Source: Actinomycetota bacterium (lineage in GTDB: Bacteria > Actinomycetota > Acidimicrobiia > IMCC26256 > PALSA-610). Taken from it: 37,406 nucleotides of DNA. The position numbers and the translations under genes were made by a program. The notes below the pieces were generated by a model that did no database searches, had not been told where the DNA came from, and saw nothing but the letters and a program-made list of their open reading frames with translations. The stretch lies in assembly GCA_003134555.1 (NCBI GenBank), contig PLBO01000122.1, forward strand, positions 1-37,406. Reading direction: 5' to 3'. Of this stretch, positions 1 through 7,446 are shown piece after piece (position 1 is the stretch's first letter; the number at the start of each line of letters is the position of its first letter).

Positions 1-39
1 GGCGTCCGCTTCTGACCGCCGGTACGAGGAGAGGCGTTC

Positions 40-825
40 GTGGCCACAACCAACGGAAACGGTGATCGACCCAAGCTGGCGGAGCGACTCGCCGCGGTCG
101 GCGACAAGACGCGAAACTCACAGGCCTGGACGTCGATCTTCCGGCCCGGCTCGATCTACCGCAAGGGCTACACCGACAGCCCCCGCAACCGTTCATACGT
201 GATCATGAACAACGTGCTGTACCACCTTCACCCGGTGAAGGTGAAGCGGCACGCGGTGAAGGTGTCGTACACGCTGTGCCTCGGCGGCCTGTCGTTCTTC
301 TTGTTCATCCTGCTGACGGTCACCGGCATCTTCTTGATGTTCTTCTACCGGCCGACGGTCACCGAGGCCTACGCGAACGTGCAGGCGTTGGAGACGGCGG
401 TGACGTTCGGCTCTCTCGTTCGCAACATGCACCGATGGGCCGCGCACCTCATGGTCCTGTCGGTGTTCCTGCACATGGCGCGCGTCTTCTACCACGGCGC
501 CTACAAGTCGCCGCGAGAGTTCAACTGGGTGATCGGCATCATCTTGTTGACGCTCACGCTGCTGCTGTCGTTCACCGGCTACCTGTTGCCCTGGGACCAG
601 CTCTCGCTCTGGGCGGTCACGGTCGGCACGAACATGATGGGTTACACACCGGTGTTCGGCCCGCAGGTGAAGTACGTGCTGCTCGGAAGCAAGGAGATCG
701 GCAGCGAGACGCTGTTGCGGTGGTACGTGTTGCACGTCTTGATGTTGCCGTTCGTCATCGTCATCTTCATGGCTGTCCACTTCTGGCGCGTCCGCAAGGA
801 CGGCGGCCTATCCGGACCCCTCTAG
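40..825 (+). CDS. qcrB: Cytochrome b6-like N-terminal half of split cytochrome b
   Basis: Membrane haem protein of the quinol:cytochrome c reductase; it carries haems bL and bH and part of both quinone sites. The 261-residue protein covers only the four-helix N-terminal half of cytochrome b, as in b6f and Firmicutes b6c complexes. Haem ligands are His131/His145 in HRWAAHLMVLSVFLH (13 residues between) and His232/His247 (14 between); the unequal spacing is the b6 pattern. PWDQ lies at 184-187 and the C-terminus GGLSGPL resembles the b6 end. Cys80 in the sequence CLGG aligns with the cysteine that binds haem c_n in cytochrome b6. The GTG start follows a GAGGAGAGG ribosome site. The other half is encoded next (847-1704), then the Rieske and cytochrome c genes. 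An unrelated split is unlikely because both halves are complete and separately initiated. Confidence 0.95.
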   Translation: MATTNGNGDRPKLAERLAAVGDKTRNSQAWTSIFRPGSIYRKGYTDSPRNRSYVIMNNVLYHLHPVKVKRHAVKVSYTLCLGGLSFFLFILLTVTGIFLMFFYRPTVTEAYANVQALETAVTFGSLVRNMHRWAAHLMVLSVFLHMARVFYHGAYKSPREFNWVIGIILLTLTLLLSFTGYLLPWDQLSLWAVTVGTNMMGYTPVFGPQVKYVLLGSKEIGSETLLRWYVLHVLMLPFVIVIFMAVHFWRVRKDGGLSGPL

Positions 826-846
826 GTCGAGGGGAGGAACACTCAC

Positions 847-1704
847 ATGGCCGACGTACCCGAACACCTTCTCCGCCGGAGCCAGGAACGCCGCAAGGCG
901 CTCGGCCTTCCGGTCGAGGGCGACGAGGGCGAAGCCGCGCCCACTGACGCGCCCGAAGCACCGGTCGCCGAAGATGTCGCGGCCGACTCCGGAGCCGGCG
1001 ATGCCGGGAGCGGAGACGGTGGTGGCGGCGAGGAGATCACCGAGAGCGTCGGTGGCATTCCCGCGCACCTGCTCGAACGTTCCCGCAAGCGCAAGGCCGC
1101 GCTCGCGGGAGGTGGCGCCGAACCCGCGTCGCCTTCGGGCGCAGGTGGCGCTCGCACCGCGGCGGCGACCGCGGTCGCCGCTCCCGCGCCGACGAGCAGC
1201 GGCCCGGGCGGTCACACGCAACGACTGCTCACGGTCGTCAAGTCGGGCTCGATCCAGCAGGCCCGCGCGGAGGCGCAGGACAAGGTCCACGTGTGGCCGC
1301 ACCTGCTCGCAATCGAGCTCGCGTCGATCCTGTCGCTCACGGCCTTCGTCACGGTCTTCTCCGCGTTGGTAAAGGCACCGCTGCTCGGTCTCGCCGACGT
1401 CAACCAAACACCGAACCCGTCGAAGGCGCCGTGGTACTTCCTCGGTCTGCAAGAACTGCTGAAGATGTTCCACCCGATGGTCGCGGGTGTGACCATCCCC
1501 GGCGTCGCCCTCGGTGTGCTCGCGATCACGCCGTACATCGACAAGAACCCGTCGAACAAGCCGACCGATCGCAAGTTCGCGATCATCATGTTGACGATGT
1601 TCCTGATGATGTGGGCCGTGCTCGTGATCATCGGTTCGTTCTTCCGCGGTGAAGGCTTCAACTTCGTCTTCCCGTGGAACAAGGGCGTCTTCTTCGAGTT
1701 GTAG
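847..1704 (+). CDS. Subunit IV-like C-terminal half of cytochrome b with long N-terminal extension
   Basis: Second half of the split cytochrome b, forming the Qo site with the preceding protein. Three hydrophobic segments fall at about 148-176, 210-230 and 244-266. The Qo-loop motif is APWY at 194-197 in place of PEWY, followed by FLGLQELL and FHPMVAG, which resembles Firmicutes and actinobacterial QcrC-type subunits. The first 120 residues are extra and mostly Ala/Gly/Glu-rich. They hold two copies of a short helical motif: VPEHLLRRSQERRKAL at 4-19 and IPAHLLERSRKRKAAL at 71-86. The ATG follows GGGGAGGAAC, a strong ribosome site, 21 nt after the previous stop. Identity of the core is firm; the role of the extension is unknown. 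Confidence 0.92.
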   Translation: MADVPEHLLRRSQERRKALGLPVEGDEGEAAPTDAPEAPVAEDVAADSGAGDAGSGDGGGGEEITESVGGIPAHLLERSRKRKAALAGGGAEPASPSGAGGARTAAATAVAAPAPTSSGPGGHTQRLLTVVKSGSIQQARAEAQDKVHVWPHLLAIELASILSLTAFVTVFSALVKAPLLGLADVNQTPNPSKAPWYFLGLQELLKMFHPMVAGVTIPGVALGVLAITPYIDKNPSNKPTDRKFAIIMLTMFLMMWAVLVIIGSFFRGEGFNFVFPWNKGVFFEL

Positions 1705-1715
1705 GAGCTCATTCG

Positions 1716-2585
1716 GTGCTCGTCCCCATCGTCATCATCGTCATCTTGTTGGTCGCCGCCGTCTCGGTGGTGATGCTCGCGGGCCGCGCCCGCGCCGCGA
1801 CCGGTGCGTTGTCGCGCGAGACGCGCAAGCGCGACGACGACGCGACCAGCTCGACGTCGACGTCGACCGAACTGGCGACCTCCTCGTCGACCGACCTCGA
1901 GGCGACCGGCCGCGAGCGTTCCGACGAGACGCGCGCCTCGTCGTTCGGTGGCATGCTGTCTCGCCGGCGCGGTGGCGAGGTCGTCGAGTACGAACCGGTC
2001 GACGAGGAAGAGCTCGGCGTCAGCCGCCGGCAGTTCCTCAACCGGGGCCTGCTCACCGCGGTCGGGTTCGGGCTCGCCGGGTTCGCGCCCGCGATGCTCG
2101 CGTTCCTCTGGCCGCTACAGGGCCTCGGAGGCTTCGGCGGCACGGTCAACATCGGCAAGCTCGCCGACATCCTTGCTGCGATCGACGCGCAGCAGAAGCC
2201 GTTCTACGCGGCGCAGGCGCGCGCGTACGTGGTGCGTTACCCGAAGGACCCGGCGATCCTCACGGCGGCGAAGAAGGTCTACAAGCCCGCCATCTACAAG
2301 GACATGTCCGAGCTCGGGATCGTGGCCTTGTACCAGCGGTGCGTGCACCTGGGTTGTCGCGTGCCGTTCTGCCAGACCTCGCAGTGGTTCGAATGCCCGT
2401 GCCACGGTTCGAAGTACAACCGGGTCGGAGAGAAGAAGGCCGGCCCCGCGCCGCGCGGTCTCGACCGTTTCTACGCGACGCAGGCCGGCGACAGCATCAT
2501 CATCGACACCGGCAACATCTTCCTCGGGCCTCCGATCGGTACCAACACGACCGGCCAGAACGCCGAGGGTCCGCTGTGCGTGTAG
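1716..2585 (+). CDS. qcrA: Rieske iron-sulfur protein
   Basis: Rieske [2Fe-2S] subunit that takes the first electron from quinol and passes it to cytochrome c. Cluster ligands are visible: Cys209 and His211 in CVHLGC, Cys227 and His230 in CPCHG; Cys214 and Cys229 would form the usual disulfide. A twin-arginine signal-anchor, SRRQFL (103-108), precedes a hydrophobic segment (about 112-133). Unusually there is also an N-terminal hydrophobic helix (2-23) and then a Ser/Thr/Asp-rich linker, so the protein may cross the membrane more than once. I chose the GTG at 1716 because TAGGAGCTC lies just upstream and an earlier in-frame ATG (1674) is inside the previous gene. At 289 residues it is longer than mitochondrial Rieske proteins and closer to actinobacterial QcrA. 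Confidence 0.93.
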   Translation: MLVPIVIIVILLVAAVSVVMLAGRARAATGALSRETRKRDDDATSSTSTSTELATSSSTDLEATGRERSDETRASSFGGMLSRRRGGEVVEYEPVDEEELGVSRRQFLNRGLLTAVGFGLAGFAPAMLAFLWPLQGLGGFGGTVNIGKLADILAAIDAQQKPFYAAQARAYVVRYPKDPAILTAAKKVYKPAIYKDMSELGIVALYQRCVHLGCRVPFCQTSQWFECPCHGSKYNRVGEKKAGPAPRGLDRFYATQAGDSIIIDTGNIFLGPPIGTNTTGQNAEGPLCV

Positions 2586-2646
2586 CACTCCCGAGCGAGT
2601 CGACCGAACCGACCGACCACGCCGAACCACATCGAGGCAACCGTTC

Positions 2647-4200
2647 GTGATCGCCGCCATCTGGAAGAACGACCTTCGGCACTGGTTGATCTGGATCAAC
2701 TTCGTCGCGTTCGGCGGGTTGATCGTCTACGTGTTGCGCTCGGTGCTCTCGCCGAGGCGGACGAGCCACGAGGAGAAGACGCCGGCGAACCTGACGCCGT
2801 TCCTCGACGACGCGGTCCTCGAAAGCCGCCGGCTCGAGCGGGTGCAGGGTTGGGCCCTGATCTTCGCCGCCATCTTTGCGATCGCGCTGCCGATCTACTG
2901 GCTGCGGGAGCCGACCCGCCAGCACCAATCAGTGCACTACTTCGACAAGAACGCGGTCGGCCGCGGCGCCGTCCTGTTCGCGAACTCCGCGAGTCCGGAG
3001 TACAACGCGGCCGTGTCGCTGCAATGCGCGAACTGTCACGGGCAGAAGGGGGTCGGCGGCCTCGCGCCCACCACGATCAACGGCGTGAAGGTCAGCTGGA
3101 AGGTTCCGCCGCTCAACACGGAGGCGCTGAGATTCCAAGAGGACACCGACTGCCTCAACCAGTCGCGTCGACAACCGAACACGATCTGCGACCTCACCGA
3201 CATCATCACGTACGGCCGACCGGGTACGCCGATGCAGCCATGGGGCGTCGTCGGCGGTGGACCCAAGAACGACCAGTCGATCGCCGACCTCGTCACGTAC
3301 ATCGAGTCGATCCAGATCACCAAGGAGGACTCGCAGGCAGCAGTGACGAAGGCGCTCACGCTCGCGCGCTCCAACAACGGCTCCGACAGCTGCCCGGAGT
3401 TCATGACCTGCCCGGGGATCGAGGTCGCGAGCGCGAAGAAGACCCTCGCCGCGGCGAAGTCCGATCTCGACACGAAACGCAAGGCCATCCAGAAAGCGTT
3501 GAACGCGCCCACCGCGACCGACGCCGAGCTCACGACGCAGTGCACCTCCATCCAGAAAAAGGCCGACGCCGCGGTGACACCGCTCACGGGCCGCGCGCTC
3601 ACCGACGCCGTCGCGTGCGGCGACTACCTCTCCGCGACGACCACCGTGAAAACCGACCAGAAGGCCGTCGATTGGTCGACCGAGTGGCAGCGACGCCGCG
3701 CGAACGTGAGTGACGGTCAGTTGCTGTTCGAGATGAACTGTGCGCGATGCCATACCGAGGGATGGTCGGTGTTCGACCCGGCCGTTCCGCCGGGCGCACT
3801 GAACAGCGTCGACATCCTCGGCCTCTCGGGCGGCGGCGGCGGCAACGGCGGCGGCATCGGGTTCAACCTGCGCGACGGCGACGTGATGCGACGTTTCGGA
3901 ACCGACGCGGCCGGAGGCTTCCAGGCCCAGGTCGACTTCGTCAGCAACGGCTCCGCTCCGTTCAAGCCCTACGGCAACTTGGGCCTCGGCTCCGGAAAGA
4001 TGCCCGGGTTCGGTCAGGTCGCCACGATCCCCGCGCCCAACCTCGGCGCGATGCTCACGAAGAATCAGATTGCCGAGATCGTCTATTACGAGCGCTACTG
4101 CATGGACTCGACCACGTACACGGCCGTGACACCGGTCTGCGCGACCAAGACGACATCGAAATCTCTGCCCACGACCACGACCACTGTGAAGAAGGGGTGA
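2647..4200 (+). CDS. Membrane-anchored dihaem cytochrome c of the bc complex
   Basis: Probable electron acceptor of the Rieske centre, replacing cytochrome c1 or the dihaem QcrC of other actinobacteria. Two CXXCH sites are present: CANCH (127-131) and CARCH (365-369). Candidate sixth ligands are Met196 (GTPMQPWG) and Met452 (GKMPGFG). Two hydrophobic segments, about 14-34 and 66-85, anchor the N-terminus. Between the two cytochrome domains lies an insert of about 120 residues (225-345) with a helical, charged composition and four cysteines (249, 255, 299, 324), which I do not recognise. The C-terminus is a Thr/Lys-rich tail. The GTG start at 2647 begins the first well-formed membrane segment; its ribosome site is weak (GAGGC, 10 nt away). 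The frame is open far upstream only because it crosses the Rieske gene in another frame. Confidence 0.9.
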   Translation: MIAAIWKNDLRHWLIWINFVAFGGLIVYVLRSVLSPRRTSHEEKTPANLTPFLDDAVLESRRLERVQGWALIFAAIFAIALPIYWLREPTRQHQSVHYFDKNAVGRGAVLFANSASPEYNAAVSLQCANCHGQKGVGGLAPTTINGVKVSWKVPPLNTEALRFQEDTDCLNQSRRQPNTICDLTDIITYGRPGTPMQPWGVVGGGPKNDQSIADLVTYIESIQITKEDSQAAVTKALTLARSNNGSDSCPEFMTCPGIEVASAKKTLAAAKSDLDTKRKAIQKALNAPTATDAELTTQCTSIQKKADAAVTPLTGRALTDAVACGDYLSATTTVKTDQKAVDWSTEWQRRRANVSDGQLLFEMNCARCHTEGWSVFDPAVPPGALNSVDILGLSGGGGGNGGGIGFNLRDGDVMRRFGTDAAGGFQAQVDFVSNGSAPFKPYGNLGLGSGKMPGFGQVATIPAPNLGAMLTKNQIAEIVYYERYCMDSTTYTAVTPVCATKTTSKSLPTTTTTVKKG

Positions 4201-4202
4201 CG

Positions 4203-5036
4203 ATGGCTGCGCTGCACCTGCTTCTGGGCGAAGGCGGCCCGGGCAACCTCTGGAACCCGACGATCATCGGCGTTCTCACCGTGCTCTGCGCGGTCGGGCT
4301 GTTCTGCGGATCCACGTACCTGCTGCTCGGCACGAACCTGGGCGGCCGCCTCGGCTTCCTGGTCGCCGCCGCCGGTCTCTCCGGCTTCCTCGTGTTGCTC
4401 ACATCGCTGTGGCTCACGACCCCGGGCAGCGCGACCGGTAACAGCGACCTCGACCCGCCGCACGGCAACTCGGCGAGCTGGAAGGTGGTCGAGATCGCGT
4501 CGACTCCCGCGCAGTCGAAGATCCCGGCGGTGCGCGAGCTGCCCACGAAGGGTCGCCCCGGCGCGCTCGTACTGCTCACGCAGGTGAAGCCGGCGATCGA
4601 CGCGGCGGTCGTCGCCACGACACCGGTTGCCGGTACCGCGGCGGCGCCGCAACCGTTCGCCACGCTCGGGATCAGCTCGTCGACCGACTACATCCTCACG
4701 TTCCCCGGATCGAAGTCGTACCAGTACATCGACAAGACGGAGAACTTCTTCTGGCACCGGCCCCGCTACGCGGCCGTGGAGTTCTGCTTCGCGCGGAAAG
4801 ACGCGACGGGCGCTCTCGTCAACGGTCCGAACGGTCCCGTGTGCGACGCGCTCAAGCCCACGCACTGGGCGATCCTGAAGTACGACTACGGCTCGGTCCG
4901 CAAACCGGTCGTCTTCTACTGGCTGTTCTCGTTGTTGTTCTTCGGGCTCTCGCTCCTCGGTCTGCACTGGTGGGAGCAAGACGAACGGGCCCGCAAACGT
5001 GCCGCGCTCGCACCCGTCCCGGCCCCGAGCGCGTAG
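4203..5036 (+). CDS. Three-helix membrane protein in the cytochrome bc operon, unknown function
   Basis: 277 residues that I do not recognise as a named family. Two hydrophobic helices lie at about 20-42 and 49-71, followed by an extracytoplasmic-looking domain (72-235) and a third helix (236-257). The tail after it is basic (ERARKRAA), suggesting it sits in the cytoplasm. Cys195 and Cys214 in the soluble domain could pair. The gene starts 2 nt after the cytochrome c stop and is followed 13 nt later by another small membrane protein, so it is almost certainly co-transcribed with the complex. A role as an accessory subunit or assembly factor of the bc complex is inferred from position only; no haem or metal motif is evident. 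Confidence 0.8.
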   Translation: MAALHLLLGEGGPGNLWNPTIIGVLTVLCAVGLFCGSTYLLLGTNLGGRLGFLVAAAGLSGFLVLLTSLWLTTPGSATGNSDLDPPHGNSASWKVVEIASTPAQSKIPAVRELPTKGRPGALVLLTQVKPAIDAAVVATTPVAGTAAAPQPFATLGISSSTDYILTFPGSKSYQYIDKTENFFWHRPRYAAVEFCFARKDATGALVNGPNGPVCDALKPTHWAILKYDYGSVRKPVVFYWLFSLLFFGLSLLGLHWWEQDERARKRAALAPVPAPSA

Positions 5037-5049
5037 GAAGGCGGCCACG

Positions 5050-5193
5050 ATGGTCATCGCCCAGCAGCTGATCGACGCGAGCAAGGACGGCGGCGCGGCC
5101 TTCATCTCGTTCTCGATCATGGTGTTCTTGTTCGCGGGCTCGCTGTTCTACATGGATCGCGTGCGGCGCCGGCGCGAAGACCGCGACAAATAG
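5050..5193 (+). CDS. Small single-helix membrane protein, last gene of the bc operon
   Basis: 47-residue protein with one hydrophobic helix (about 18-35, FISFSIMVFLFAGSLFY) and a strongly basic tail RVRRRRED, so the C-terminus should face the cytoplasm. The ATG follows AGGAAGG at a good distance and the previous stop by 13 nt. Size, topology and place at the end of the operon are like those of the small single-helix subunits of b6f and bc complexes, but no sequence family was recognised. An upstream in-frame ATG (4999) lies inside the previous gene and is rejected. Confidence 0.7.
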   Translation: MVIAQQLIDASKDGGAAFISFSIMVFLFAGSLFYMDRVRRRREDRDK

Positions 5194-5200
5194 CGCAGCG

Positions 5201-6466
5201 TCACTCGACCGCCGTGCGGATTGCGGCGTCGATCGTGGTGTCGATGTCGGCGTCGGTGTGCGCGAGGCTCGGAAACAGCGCTTCGTAGCCGCTCGGCGGG
5301 AAGTACACACCCTGGTCGAGCAGCGCGTGGAACACCCGGGCGTAGCGCGTGTGGTCGGCGCCGCGAGCGGCCTCATAGTTCGTGACCGGGGAGTCGGCGA
5401 AGAAGATCCCGAGCAACGTGAACGCTCGGGTCACTTGAGCCGCGACGCCGGCATCGGCGAAGGCCTTGCGCAACCCGTCCTCGAGCCGCTCGGCGCTGCG
5501 TTCGAGCGCCGTGTACGACGCGTCGTCGAGCTCGGCGAGGACCGCGAGGCCGGCCGCCGTCGCGAGCGGGTTCCCGGAGAGGGTTCCGGCTTGATACACG
5601 GGGCCGAGCGGCGCGAGCTCGTCCATCACCGCGGCGCGACCGCCCACGGCGGCGAGTGGGAGCCCCCCGCCGATCACCTTGCCGAAGATCGACAGATCGG
5701 GCGTGATGCCGTAGCGCGCCTGCGCGCCGCCGAGCCCGACGCGAAAGCCCGTGATCACCTCGTCGAAGACGAGGAGTGCGCCGTGACGCGTCGCGCGGTC
5801 GCGCAACGCCGCGAGGAACCCTTCGCTCGGTAGGACGAGTCCCATGTTGGCGGCGATCGGCTCGACGAGGATCGCCGCGGTCTGCGCTCCGTGCTCCGAC
5901 AACGCCGAATCGAGGGCGGCGACGTCGTTGTACGGGACCACGATCGTGTCGGCGACGGTACCCGGGGTGACGCCTGCCGATCCCGGCAGCCCGAGCGTCG
6001 CGACGCCACTACCGGCCTGGGCGAGCAACGCGTCGAGATGACCGTGATAGCAGCCCGCGAACTTCACGATCTTGTCGCGCCCGGTCGCGCCGCGCGCCAG
6101 GCGCACCGCGGTCATGGCCGCTTCGGTACCCGACGAAACGAGTCGCGCCTTCTCGACCGAGGGCACCCGCGCGCAGATCGCCTCGACGAGCTCGACCTCG
6201 CCCGGAGTCGGCGCCCCGAACGACGTTCCGTCGGCCGCGGCGCGTTGCACGGCCTCGACGACCTTCGGATGCGCATGGCCGAGAATCGAGGCCCCCCACG
6301 ACTGCACGTAATCGAGGTACTCCCGGCCCTCGGTGTCGACGATCCGGCTACCCCGCGCCCGGGCGACGAAGAACGGCTCGCCGCCCACCGACCCGAAGGC
6401 GCGCACCGGCGAGTTGACCCCACCCGGGATGCGCGCCTGGGCCCGCGCGAACCAGTTGGAGGTCAC
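5201..6466 (-). CDS. hemL: Glutamate-1-semialdehyde 2,1-aminomutase
   Basis: PLP enzyme that turns glutamate-1-semialdehyde into 5-aminolevulinate, the second step of the C5 pathway. The 421-residue length is typical. The PLP lysine is Lys263 in FGKVIGGGLP, with the PLP-nitrogen aspartate in FDEVITGF (Asp235); the N-terminus IPGGVNSPVRAF is the family signature. It is the last gene of the rex-haem operon, yet acts before hemB in the pathway. The GTG start overlaps the hemB stop by 4 nt (GTGA), indicating translational coupling. It converges on the cytochrome operon with only 7 nt between stops. Confidence 0.97.
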   Translation of the reverse strand: MTSNWFARAQARIPGGVNSPVRAFGSVGGEPFFVARARGSRIVDTEGREYLDYVQSWGASILGHAHPKVVEAVQRAAADGTSFGAPTPGEVELVEAICARVPSVEKARLVSSGTEAAMTAVRLARGATGRDKIVKFAGCYHGHLDALLAQAGSGVATLGLPGSAGVTPGTVADTIVVPYNDVAALDSALSEHGAQTAAILVEPIAANMGLVLPSEGFLAALRDRATRHGALLVFDEVITGFRVGLGGAQARYGITPDLSIFGKVIGGGLPLAAVGGRAAVMDELAPLGPVYQAGTLSGNPLATAAGLAVLAELDDASYTALERSAERLEDGLRKAFADAGVAAQVTRAFTLLGIFFADSPVTNYEAARGADHTRYARVFHALLDQGVYFPPSGYEALFPSLAHTDADIDTTIDAAIRTAVE

Positions 6467-7437
6467 AACGCTTCGGCGAACTCGCGCGCGAAGTAGGTGA
6501 GGATCATCTCCGCACCCGCGCGCTTGATCGCCAACAGATGCTCGAGGGCGACGGCCTCGCCGTCGATCCAGCCGAGCTGGGCCGCGGCCTTGACCATCGC
6601 GTACTCGCCGCTCACGTGGTAGGCCGCGACGGGAACGTCGAACGCCGCCCGAACTTCGGCGATGACATCGAGGTAGGCGAGCGCGGGCTTGATCATCACC
6701 ATGTCGGCGCCCTCGGCGACGTCGAGCGCGACCTCGACCAGCGCTTCACGCGCGTTCGCGGGATCCATCTGGTAACCCCGGCGATCGCCGAACTGCGGCG
6801 CGCACTCGGCCGCGTCGCGGAACGGCCCGTAGAGCGCCGATGCGTACTTCGCCGCGTACGCGAGGATCGGCGTCGTCGTGTGCCCCGTCTCGTCGAGCGC
6901 AGCACGGATCGCGCTCACCTGGCCGTCCATCATGCCGCTCGGCGCGATCACGTCGGCTCCCGCGTCGGCCTGCGCGACAGCGATGCTCGCGTAACGCTCG
7001 AGCGTGGCGTCGTTGTCGACCTCGCCCTCGGCACTCACGATGCCGCAGTGACCGTGGTCGGTGTACTCGTCGAGACAGTCGTCGACCATCAGCACGAGCG
7101 CGTCACCGACCTCGTCGCGCAGGTTGCGCAACGCGATCTGCACGACGCCGTCGGCCGCGTCGGCCTGGGTCCCGCGCGCGTCCTTGTGCGCGGGCACGCC
7201 GAAGATCATCACCCCGGGGACGCCGAGATCGCACAGCGCGCGGACTTCCTTGCGCAGGCTCTCCTGGGTGTGTTGCACCACCCCAGGCATCGACGCCACC
7301 GGCTCGGGCGTGTCGATGCCCTCCTTCACGAAGAGCGGCGCGATGAGATCGTCGACGGTGACTCGGTACTCGGCGACCAGGCGGCGCAGGGCCGGAGTAC
7401 GCCGCAGCCGGCGCAGCCGGCGCTCGGGAAACGTCAC
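6463..7437 (-). CDS. hemB: Porphobilinogen synthase (5-aminolevulinate dehydratase)
   Basis: Condenses two 5-aminolevulinate molecules to porphobilinogen. Schiff-base lysines are Lys197 (AYAAKYAS) and Lys250 (VMIKPAL). The metal loop reads DDCLDEYTDHGHCG: Cys121 and Cys131 are kept but the middle zinc cysteine is Asp123, so metal binding should be intermediate between the classic three-cysteine zinc type and the aspartate type. Length (324) is normal. It begins with GTG 9 nt after the hemD stop, without a clear ribosome site, so it probably relies on translational coupling. Confidence 0.96.
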   Translation of the reverse strand: MTFPERRLRRLRRTPALRRLVAEYRVTVDDLIAPLFVKEGIDTPEPVASMPGVVQHTQESLRKEVRALCDLGVPGVMIFGVPAHKDARGTQADAADGVVQIALRNLRDEVGDALVLMVDDCLDEYTDHGHCGIVSAEGEVDNDATLERYASIAVAQADAGADVIAPSGMMDGQVSAIRAALDETGHTTTPILAYAAKYASALYGPFRDAAECAPQFGDRRGYQMDPANAREALVEVALDVAEGADMVMIKPALAYLDVIAEVRAAFDVPVAAYHVSGEYAMVKAAAQLGWIDGEAVALEHLLAIKRAGAEMILTYFAREFAEAL

Positions 7438-7446
7438 GGAGAAAGG

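Noticed and set aside
1-15. Possible last codons of an upstream gene (in-frame to a TGA at 13-15)
   Set aside because: Only four codons are inside the window, so no product or reality can be supported.
6463-7437. HemB metal loop with one aspartate as a novel variant
   Set aside because: The C-x-D-x7-C form occurs in other actinobacteria as far as I recall, so it is noted in the gene entry but not listed as a finding.
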